A DNA stretch of 6,875 nt, taken from contig CAJMQZ010000107.1 of NCBI GenBank assembly GCA_905215595.1, positions 1 to 6,875 on the forward strand, read 5' to 3'. Below are positions 1 through 5,540 of the stretch, in pieces (position 1 is the stretch's first letter; each line of letters opens with the position of its first letter). A model generated the notes under the pieces. The model made no database searches and was not told the DNA's origin. It saw only the letters and a program-made list of their open reading frames with translations. The stretch comes from an uncultured bacterium. GTDB lineage: Bacteria; Bacillota; Clostridia; Oscillospirales; Ruminococcaceae. The translations under genes and the position numbers were made by a program.

Positions 1-1
1 G

Positions 2-1789
2 CAGAATATCCGTGCCGTCCATGATGCCGTCCATACAACAGACCCGGATGTTTCCATTCTGGAAGTCAGCTCTGCATCCGTTCAGCCGGAGGGTGAGGCT
101 GTTTCTTCTCTGCGGCTTCTGCTGCGTCTGGATTCTGCTGCGCAGGATGTGCCCATCAGCACGGTTTTTGAAGCCGCCAAGGTATTTGAACATGGTGGGC
201 CATTCGCTGACCTTCTGACCTGTGCGCCCTCCAAAGTCCATAAGGACACTCGGCTGCGAACCAATGGAAAGTTGCTGCGCTACTCTCTGGAAGGAAGTGA
301 GTATCCGATAGAGCCGCATCCGGATTCATTTTTTGAGTGGCTCTACTGCCGTGCGTTGAAGCAGTTCCCGGAAAAGGCTGCGCAGCTGAGCAGACATCAT
401 GCCTTTTCTGATATTGCTGCCGCAGCGGATTCTAAAAAATATTATGGCGATTCCTCGCGGGCGGCTGCAATCTATGTAGGACTTGCAGCGGCTGGAAAAC
501 TTCCGTGCATCGATTCCTATGAATCATTCATTGCGGAAGTTTACACAGAGCCAAAGCCTTTGCCCAAGTCTGGAAAATCTGAGATTGCTTCAAAAAAGAC
601 ACCCGAGGTTTCTGCACCAGCAAAGGAGATTCCGGCAGACGAATCGTCGCAGTCCGATAATGCAAATATTCCGGACGGTGCGCAGATGGAACATATCCTT
701 GAGCTGCCCAAAGCGACCTGTCTGCTCCTCTCTTTGGCAAAAAATGCTGGTCTTTCTGCAAATAATTCCACTGAGCTGGCGTATAAGGGAAAGGAATTTT
801 TTCTTGACGCTTATCAGAAAGCACTAAAAAACAAAACGCTCCAAATCAATGTTCATAAGAACAAGGTCACTTTTCCGATGGAGGATCATGACAGCGGATT
901 TCATGCGGTCGGAGTACTGACCCGTTCGCCTGCTTGGGAATACGGATGGAAGTTCAACTATCTGCCCGAGAATACACCCGGAGCAGAAAAGCCCGAAGTC
1001 AAAGCAAAAATCCAGAAGCCTTTGACCGCATTGGAGCATCTGGAACGCTGTGGGTATAAAATCGTTCAGCAGGTCGTGCCGGAGAAGCTCCCACCGATTG
1101 CTGTTCAGCGGATGGCATGGAAAACAGGCGAGGCTCTTTGCGACCCGGTGGTGGTGGATTTCTTGCAGTTTATCCGAACACATATGCAGAGCGACGGCTC
1201 TTTTTCGTTCCGTATCCCAAAGGGTGCATCCAAAAAATCGTTTGCCACACTTTCAGAGATTGCTCAGACATGGGACAAAATGGGACTTTTTGCAGCCATT
1301 GTGATTTATCCGCAGAATATCGTCTATGAACTTGCACAAAATGAAACCGTCCGGCATTTTTTGAGCGGAAAGTGGCTGGAGCTTTTTGTAGAGCATCAGG
1401 TTCAGCAGATTTTGAACCACTATCAGGAGGAGCAGGGCGCAGAAGTTTCGGTTTGCTCCAATGTGGTCCTTTCAGAAACGGCATCCGTAGGGAGCACGCA
1501 TGAGCTGGATGTCGTGTTCTCCATCAATGGAAAATTTTTCTGGGTAGAAGCCAAATCCTCCAGCCGAAGCATTGATTATGGAAAATATGCTTCTCTGTGC
1601 GAAAAGCTGAACGTGACACCAGAAAGCTTGCTTTTGGTCAACAGCGATTTGTCCGTGGAAGAGTGCGAAGGTGTTTCTTATTTCTGGAATTACCGTGTTG
1701 CAAATTGTGCAACGATCACACAGGAGCTGGAAAGCATGATTGCTAAACAACTTGAAAGCACCGGAAATGCTGTTCTGCGTACAGACTGA
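2..1789 (+). CDS. NADAR-like domain fused to a Card1/DUF1887-like nuclease domain (5' partial)
   Basis: The reading frame is open from base 2 with no start in view, so the N-terminus lies upstream; 595 residues are visible (residue 1 = bases 2-4). A GTG at 149 would cut through the N-terminal domain and is not the likely start. Residues about 1-182 resemble the DarT1-associated NADAR antitoxin family (DUF6977-like), with KVFEHGGPF (from base 179), a KDTRLRTNGKL stretch, an FFEWLYCRAL stretch and SSRAAAIYVGL. Known NADAR proteins remove ADP-ribose from guanosine. Residues about 183-228 form a K/P/S/E-rich linker. Residues 229-330 are unrecognised. The C-terminus, about 335-590, looks like the winged-helix plus PD-(D/E)XK nuclease of Card1/Can2: GKWLE (E460), HELD (D503) and EAK (E516, K518). 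The likely role is defence or toxin-antitoxin, which is an inference. Codon use is less GC-rich than in the neighbours, suggesting transfer. The nuclease call is firmer than the NADAR call. Confidence 0.75.
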   Translation, partial: QNIRAVHDAVHTTDPDVSILEVSSASVQPEGEAVSSLRLLLRLDSAAQDVPISTVFEAAKVFEHGGPFADLLTCAPSKVHKDTRLRTNGKLLRYSLEGSEYPIEPHPDSFFEWLYCRALKQFPEKAAQLSRHHAFSDIAAAADSKKYYGDSSRAAAIYVGLAAAGKLPCIDSYESFIAEVYTEPKPLPKSGKSEIASKKTPEVSAPAKEIPADESSQSDNANIPDGAQMEHILELPKATCLLLSLAKNAGLSANNSTELAYKGKEFFLDAYQKALKNKTLQINVHKNKVTFPMEDHDSGFHAVGVLTRSPAWEYGWKFNYLPENTPGAEKPEVKAKIQKPLTALEHLERCGYKIVQQVVPEKLPPIAVQRMAWKTGEALCDPVVVDFLQFIRTHMQSDGSFSFRIPKGASKKSFATLSEIAQTWDKMGLFAAIVIYPQNIVYELAQNETVRHFLSGKWLELFVEHQVQQILNHYQEEQGAEVSVCSNVVLSETASVGSTHELDVVFSINGKFFWVEAKSSSRSIDYGKYASLCEKLNVTPESLLLVNSDLSVEECEGVSYFWNYRVANCATITQELESMIAKQLESTGNAVLRTD

Positions 1790-1803
1790 GCAATAAGCAA
1801 AAA

Positions 1804-1851
1804 TGATATGTACCCCCAATACTGGACACCCAGTATTGGGGGTACATATCA
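1804..1851. repeat. Perfect 22-bp inverted repeat with 4-nt loop
   Basis: The arms at 1804-1825 and 1830-1851 are exactly complementary over 22 bp around the loop ACAC; each arm carries a CCCCCAATACTGG or complementary core. No T-run follows on the plus strand (AAAACC follows instead), so it is not a typical Rho-independent terminator. It starts 14 nt after the stop of the upstream gene and stops just before a separate terminator. It could be a dispersed palindromic element, a mobile-element end or an mRNA-stabilising 3' hairpin; the sequence alone does not decide. Confidence 0.85.
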
Positions 1852-1856
1852 AAACC

Positions 1857-1908
1857 AAAAAGCAGAAGCTGCCGCACAAAACTACGGTGCGGCAGCTTCT
1901 GCTTTTTT
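1857..1908. terminator. Rho-independent terminator, probably bidirectional
   Basis: A 17-bp perfect stem (1861-1877 with 1887-1903) encloses a 9-nt loop. It is followed by six T (1903-1908) and preceded by A-rich sequence (1857-1860), so it can terminate transcription from both sides. It most likely ends the mRNA of the NADAR-nuclease gene. Confidence 0.93.
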
Positions 1909-2124
1909 ATTTGCTGTGCCCCCGCGTGTGCCGACAGTTCCATCCCACCTTATTCTGCCCCCGCAGAAGGTCGTTTTTGCCCGCTGTATTTGTACCCGTA
2001 GGGCCGCCCGGCTTTCCCGAGAATGGCTGCCTGTTTTGCCGAAAGGTCGTACTATGCCCGGAAAAAAAGCATTGAAATCCTGCTTTGGTCATTTATTCTG
2101 CTGTTTCTTTCCGTTTTTACAATG
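1909..2124. other. Intergenic stretch with no recognisable gene
   Basis: Between the terminator and the next promoter I see no convincing gene. The first half (about 1915-2060) is C/G-rich and the second half is T-rich. Short frames exist on both strands, including a 61-codon minus-strand frame (1907-2092) and a 66-codon plus-strand frame with a hydrophobic stretch (2023-2223). Neither has a clear ribosome site, and the plus-strand one runs through the promoter at 2142-2170. The C/G-rich part could be a remnant or a dispersed intergenic element. Confidence 0.5.
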
Positions 2125-2138
2125 TTTTTTGCAAAAAA
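2125..2138. repeat. 14-bp T6-GC-A6 palindrome upstream of a -35 element
   Basis: TTTTTTGCAAAAAA is fully self-complementary and ends 3 bp before the -35 hexamer at 2142. It may act as an A/T-tract UP-like element or as an operator for a dimeric regulator; a run of A/T this size can also be chance in an A/T-rich promoter region. Confidence 0.5.
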
Positions 2139-2141
2139 GGC

Positions 2142-2170
2142 TTTACAAATGAATTTTAAAAACATATTAT
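2142..2170 (+). promoter_or_regulatory. Sigma-A type promoter for the DUF6465 gene
   Basis: TTTACA (2142-2147) and TATTAT (2165-2170) are separated by exactly 17 bp, each one base off consensus. A second, overlapping consensus TATAAT sits at 2170-2175. Transcription would start near 2177-2182, leaving a leader of about 155 nt before the ATG at 2334. Confidence 0.82.
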
Positions 2171-2284
2171 ATAATTATAAGTTCAACATCTTTACGCAAA
2201 TAGTTTCGTACCAGTTCGTATGAGGCAGTTGGGTCTGTGCTTCCCGCGCCGCTTCTGCCTTGCGATAGATCATTGGAGTCCGCC

Positions 2285-2303
2285 GGTGCAGCCCCGCTGC
2301 ACC
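2285..2303 (+). promoter_or_regulatory. Leader hairpin upstream of the DUF6465 ribosome site
   Basis: GGTGCAGC (2285-2292) pairs with GCTGCACC (2296-2303) around a 3-nt CCC loop. It lies 11 nt before the ribosome site in the untranslated leader and has no T-run, so it is not a terminator. It may influence mRNA stability or translation. I recognise no riboswitch class. Confidence 0.55.
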
Positions 2304-2314
2304 AGATCAAATAC

Positions 2315-2324
2315 AGAAGGAAGG
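2315..2324 (+). promoter_or_regulatory. Ribosome binding site fixing the ATG at 2334
   Basis: AGAAGGAAGG lies 9 nt before the ATG at 2334. The in-frame ATG at 2220 has no comparable site, and the codons between the two encode a segment unlike the family, so 2334 is the chosen start. Confidence 0.8.
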
Positions 2325-2333
2325 TTATGCATC

Positions 2334-2624
2334 ATGCCTGAAAAGAAAGTTTCTGCTCCCGCAGCCGAAGCTCCGGTTGCCGAGGGCAAGACCCGCAAAT
2401 CCACCAAGGCTCCCGCCCGCCGTGGCCGCCCGCCGCTGGCACCTGAGCTGTATGTAGAGATGGGCGGCGAGCAGTACAACATCACCGACATCATCGACCG
2501 CGCCAAGGCAGACTACCGCACCACCCACAAGGTCGGTGTGCAGTCCTGCAAGGTGTACGTCAAGCCCGAAGAGGGCGCAGCTTACTACGTCATCAACAAA
2601 TTCTCCGGCAAACTGGATCTGTAA
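2334..2624 (+). CDS. DUF6465 family protein with AT-hook-like N-terminal tail
   Basis: The product is a 96-residue cytoplasmic protein of unknown function. Residues 1-35 form an Ala/Lys/Pro-rich, probably disordered, basic tail ending in RRGRPP, which matches the core of an AT-hook DNA-binding motif. Residues about 38-96 match the DUF6465 pattern known from Clostridia: a short strand ending in a Gly-Gly-Glu-Gln-Tyr turn, a helix with DIIDRAKADY, then VYVKPEEGAAYYVINKFSGK and a terminal LDL. The basic tail suggests nucleic-acid binding, but this is inferred. It stands alone, with its own promoter, long leader and terminator, and converges on the metallophosphoesterase operon. The lone strong promoter and small basic product would fit an abundant nucleoid-associated protein. 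Confidence 0.85.
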   Translation: MPEKKVSAPAAEAPVAEGKTRKSTKAPARRGRPPLAPELYVEMGGEQYNITDIIDRAKADYRTTHKVGVQSCKVYVKPEEGAAYYVINKFSGKLDL

Positions 2625-2641
2625 TTTTTCACAGGGTCACA

Positions 2642-2661
2642 GGCAGCACCGCACTGCTGCC
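2642..2661 (+). other. Small hairpin after the DUF6465 stop codon
   Basis: GGCAGCA (2642-2648) pairs with TGCTGCC (2655-2661) around a 6-nt loop. No T-run follows, so it is not itself a terminator; the true terminator lies 35 nt further on. Confidence 0.35.
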
Positions 2662-2695
2662 GCGCCCGCCATTCCCACAATAAGGCTCCATCAAC

Positions 2696-2732
2696 AAAAA
2701 AAGACACCGCACAGTTGTGCGGTGTCTTTTTT
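2696..2732. terminator. Bidirectional Rho-independent terminator between convergent genes
   Basis: An 11-bp stem (2703-2713 with 2716-2726; realistically 10 bp with an AGTT loop) is flanked by seven A (2696-2702) and six T (2727-2732). It serves the DUF6465 gene on the plus strand and the metallophosphoesterase operon, whose last stop codon is at 2747-2749, on the minus strand. Confidence 0.93.
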
Positions 2733-2746
2733 GCATAGGCAGCGGC

Positions 2747-3412
2747 TCAGAACCCCAGCATCTGCCAAAGGGACTTACGCTCTTCGGCCGGTGTCGGGTC
2801 CGGGATCTCGAACACATAGCGCTCGGTGGCGTTGATAACGGTGGTGTTGCCGCGGGTGCATACCCGGGGCAGCTTTGCATCGTAATTCAGGTGTATATGC
2901 CCGTGGATGAACCATTTAGGCTGGTACTCGTCCAAAATCTCGTTGAAGCACTCAAAGCCCCTGTGGGCACAGTCGTCCCCATCGTTCAGTCCCTTGGCCG
3001 GGGCGTGGGTCAGCAGCAGGTCGATGCCGCCCCTTTTGTGCGCCTGATGCTCCAGCTTGTGCACACGGCGGCGCATGGCCTTTTCGGTGTACTGGTAGGT
3101 GTCCTCTTTATTATAGCGCTGACAGCCCCCCAGCCCCATGATGCGCAGCCCCTTCCATGTGTACACCTGATCGTCCACGCAGATGCAGCCGCCGGGTTCA
3201 CCCTGAGTCTGGTAGCTGCCGTCGTGGTTGCCGTGCACATACAGGATAGGCGCAGCGGTAAAGTTTGTGAGATATTCCAGATACTTTTTGGGCAGATCCC
3301 CGCAGGAGAGGATCAGGTCGATGCCTTCCAGCCGGGCGCGGGTGTCATAGTCCCACAGCGCCTTGGACGGGACATCTGAGATGGCAAGAATTTTCACGTT
3401 CGTATGCTCCAT
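2747..3412 (-). CDS. Calcineurin-like metallophosphoesterase
   Basis: The 221-residue product is a probable cytoplasmic phosphoesterase with a two-metal site; its substrate is unknown. Family motifs are in order: D13, GD at 38-39 (CGDLPKKYL), GNHD at 61-64, a THAP at 135-138 and GHIH at 171-174. No signal peptide or membrane segment is seen. Motif I reads SDVPS, so the usual second metal ligand of D-x-H is Pro; related clostridial proteins, as I recall them, also lack this His. The ATG at 3412 has only a weak GGAAAC site. An in-frame GTG at 3397 (Val6) has GGAG 9 nt upstream and would give the typical MKIL start, so either start is possible. It follows the BMP-domain gene by 21 nt and is probably co-transcribed with it. 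Confidence 0.88.
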   Translation of the reverse strand: MEHTNVKILAISDVPSKALWDYDTRARLEGIDLILSCGDLPKKYLEYLTNFTAAPILYVHGNHDGSYQTQGEPGGCICVDDQVYTWKGLRIMGLGGCQRYNKEDTYQYTEKAMRRRVHKLEHQAHKRGGIDLLLTHAPAKGLNDGDDCAHRGFECFNEILDEYQPKWFIHGHIHLNYDAKLPRVCTRGNTTVINATERYVFEIPDPTPAEERKSLWQMLGF

Positions 3413-3433
3413 TCTGTTTCCGGTCAGGCCGGC

Positions 3434-5365
3434 TCATTTCTCCAGACCCTTTACGTTGTCCAGTCCGTTGATCGCCAGCACGGTACGGGTCTTGACGTCC
3501 AGTTCATCGTAATGGGGCAGCTTGCCGTGTACGCAGGCATCCAGCCAATCCATCTCCATCAGCTCTTTGGGGCTGTAAACTCTATTCTCCGGGGAGTGCA
3601 GGTTGTCCTCGTTATCATACAGCTTTTCCGGGAAGATGTGCACATTATCCGAGCCCTGCAGCGTTTCCAACAGATCCAGCAGCTGCCGCGTACCGCTGGG
3701 CAGCGCTTCCTGATACTCCAGATCCTCTGCGCCGCTGCGCAGACCCCACCAGTAGTTCACTGCGCGGGTGGTGGCTGCATTGTCCCAGCTGCCGTCAAAA
3801 ATGGAGCGCACGATCTGCACATAAAAGGTATCCCACCGCCAGATCGGCAGCCCCAGCGGCTGCAGGCTGCCGTCCGGCAGTTTGCGGCACAGGCCGTAGT
3901 CCCGGTTGGTGTCGGCAGGCTCCCGACTGTCCCGGGCGTAGACCATGTCGATCTCCGGGCAGTCAGCAAAATCCAGCGGATGGGCGGTATCGGGCTGGCA
4001 GGCCCAGCGCAGCCAGATACGTCCTGCCGGGCGTACGCTCTTCAGTCCCTGCGCAAAAGCGTTGATCGCAGCGGGCACGCCGTACACGGGGTTTGCCGCC
4101 ACATAGCCGATGTGCCCTGTCTTGGTCATGATACCGGCCAGCATGCCCAGCAGATAGGTCACCTCATAGGTGCGGGGGTAGTAGGTGCGCACCAGCGGGT
4201 GCGGCGCGTTCAGCGAGCAGTTCAGGATGCGGGTCTTGGGGTGCTGCGCCGCCACCTTCAGGCAGGCGTTGTACATCCGCACGCTGGTGGCGAACACCAC
4301 GTCCGCATTGTTGTGGGCTACCTCCTCCAGCACCTGCTCCGCATCCACCTCCGGATTCACATCCTCGTAGCAGCTGATATGCACCTTATCCGGGAAAACC
4401 TTGGCCAGCGCATCGCGCCCTTCGTCATGCGCGCGCACCCATGCGCTGATCTTGGCGTTGTACTCGTGGATAAATGCCACCCGCAGCTCACTGGGCTGTT
4501 TGCTGGGGCTGAAGATATTCAGCTTGGACAAAAGCGGCTCTGCGGGACTCTTGGGCGGGTCCAGCGAAAGCTCCACACCGTGGGGCTCGGTGAGCACCTT
4601 CACCTCGTTCCACAGCTTTTCCAGGTTCTGCCGCACCTGTGCAGGGGTGGCATCGTAGGTGTCGGAGTAGCGGTACACCGACAGGTACACCAGCAGCGCA
4701 TCACCGGTGGTCAGCCCCATGGAGGTGCCACCCAAGGCTTCGAACTGCTGGTGGAACATGGTGTAGAAGGCGGCAAAGTTCAGCCGGTCGTCCTCCGACC
4801 ACGTCTCGCCGCTGGCCTTGCACACCAGCGTTTGCAGTTTGTTATAGCCGCCCAGCTTGGAAAAATGCACATAGTTCACCTTGGACAGCTTATAGAAATC
4901 CAGAAACTCGTAGTAGATCTTATTTTCCAGATCCTCGGTGCGGGCGGGGATGAGCCGGGTGACTGTGCCCGGGATCTTGACGGCACCGTAATACTTGAGC
5001 ACCGAGACCCGCTTGTTGCCCTCCTGCACATAGAACCGGTTCATGTACTCAAAGGCAATGATGGGGGTCTGGATGCCCTCTTCCAAGTGCGCGTCACACA
5101 GGTTCGACCACTTGACAGCAAACTCGGTATCCGGCTCCAGCAGAGGCATAAAGTCATACGAAAAGGCAGTGTGCCGTCCGCTGGTCTTGGTGCCCACAAG
5201 GCTGTCCGACGGGATCTCCACCAGCCCCAGCGGCTCCTGCGCCACGATATCCACGCCCTTGAGCACATCGTCCAGAACAGCCAGATAGGGCGACTGGCCG
5301 CGGGCTATGCGGGCACGATAGGCGCGCTGCCCTGCGCGCAGTGCACTTCTATAATCTTCCAGCAT
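3434..5365 (-). CDS. BMP-domain protein with ParB/Srx-like N-terminal region
   Basis: The product has 643 residues. Residues about 1-130 include the conserved IPSDSLVGTKTSGR stretch (51-64) and EGNKRVSVLK (115-124), which resembles the dGxxR-xxA box of ParB/sulfiredoxin-like domains. Residues about 295-570 form a BMP (Med/PnrA-type) periplasmic-binding fold, the family that binds purine nucleosides in ABC transport. There is no signal peptide or lipobox and no transporter gene beside it, so it probably works in the cytoplasm as a sensor or enzyme rather than an exported binding protein. The start at 5365 is chosen because AGAAGGAG lies 5 nt upstream; the in-frame ATG at 5437 overlaps the promoter. 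It is the first gene of an operon with the metallophosphoesterase. Databases would probably name it 'BMP family ABC transporter substrate-binding protein'. The BMP call is firm; the ParB/Srx resemblance is by motif only. Confidence 0.87.
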   Translation of the reverse strand: MLEDYRSALRAGQRAYRARIARGQSPYLAVLDDVLKGVDIVAQEPLGLVEIPSDSLVGTKTSGRHTAFSYDFMPLLEPDTEFAVKWSNLCDAHLEEGIQTPIIAFEYMNRFYVQEGNKRVSVLKYYGAVKIPGTVTRLIPARTEDLENKIYYEFLDFYKLSKVNYVHFSKLGGYNKLQTLVCKASGETWSEDDRLNFAAFYTMFHQQFEALGGTSMGLTTGDALLVYLSVYRYSDTYDATPAQVRQNLEKLWNEVKVLTEPHGVELSLDPPKSPAEPLLSKLNIFSPSKQPSELRVAFIHEYNAKISAWVRAHDEGRDALAKVFPDKVHISCYEDVNPEVDAEQVLEEVAHNNADVVFATSVRMYNACLKVAAQHPKTRILNCSLNAPHPLVRTYYPRTYEVTYLLGMLAGIMTKTGHIGYVAANPVYGVPAAINAFAQGLKSVRPAGRIWLRWACQPDTAHPLDFADCPEIDMVYARDSREPADTNRDYGLCRKLPDGSLQPLGLPIWRWDTFYVQIVRSIFDGSWDNAATTRAVNYWWGLRSGAEDLEYQEALPSGTRQLLDLLETLQGSDNVHIFPEKLYDNEDNLHSPENRVYSPKELMEMDWLDACVHGKLPHYDELDVKTRTVLAINGLDNVKGLEK

Positions 5366-5370
5366 AAGAA

Positions 5371-5378
5371 CTCCTTCT
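5371..5378 (-). promoter_or_regulatory. Ribosome binding site fixing the start at 5365
   Basis: On the minus strand AGAAGGAG precedes the ATG at 5365 by 5 nt. It decides this start over the in-frame ATG at 5437. Confidence 0.88.
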
Positions 5379-5427
5379 TTATCATAACCGCAGTGCCGCA
5401 GTCCCCCTGCCGCACCGGAACACCCCC

Positions 5428-5436
5428 AGTATACCA
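5428..5436 (-). promoter_or_regulatory. Extended -10 promoter element of the BMP/metallophosphoesterase operon
   Basis: On the minus strand TGGTATACT gives a TATACT -10 hexamer with an upstream TGn extension. No good -35 is seen at 17-18 bp, which fits extended -10 promoters. Transcription would start about 55 nt before the ATG at 5365. Confidence 0.65.
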
Positions 5437-5475
5437 CAAAAACAGAAATAAGGCAGTATTTTAGGGTTAAAACTG

Positions 5476-5504
5476 TTGATTTTCCCGGTAGATTCAGGTA
5501 CGAT
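5476..5504 (+). promoter_or_regulatory. Possible promoter for the DUF1643-PAP2 pair
   Basis: TTGATT (5476-5481) and TACGAT (5499-5504) are 17 bp apart, each matching consensus at four of six bases. The position, 36 nt before the DUF1643 ATG, is sensible. The match is weak. Confidence 0.4.
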
Positions 5505-5540
5505 AAGAATGCTATTCAAAACCGACAGGAGTTTACGATC

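Noticed and set aside
1743..1943. 66-codon minus-strand frame over the palindrome and terminator
   Set aside because: It is a translation of two hairpins and the end of the preceding gene. Such frames are often misannotated as small proteins.
2023..2223. 66-codon frame with a hydrophobic segment, possible small membrane peptide
   Set aside because: There is no ribosome site, the -35/-10 promoter lies inside it, and its A/T-rich tail reads as promoter sequence. The hydrophobicity follows from T-rich DNA.
2220..2333. N-terminal extension of the DUF6465 gene from the ATG at 2220
   Set aside because: It lacks a ribosome site and encodes a Cys/Arg/Pro-rich stretch unlike the family. The site at 2315-2324 favours 2334.
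2717..3379. 220-codon plus-strand frame opposite the metallophosphoesterase
   Set aside because: The minus strand holds all phosphoesterase motifs. This frame starts inside the terminator region and has no recognisable domain.
5366..5437. Longer BMP-gene start at 5437
   Set aside because: Its ATG overlaps the extended -10 element at 5428-5436, and the strong ribosome site serves 5365.
3404..5464. 686-codon plus-strand frame spanning the whole BMP gene in antisense
   Set aside because: It mirrors the minus-strand gene, is rich in His/Gln/Arg/Val without any family motif, and has no ribosome site. Long antisense frames are expected opposite GC-ending codons.
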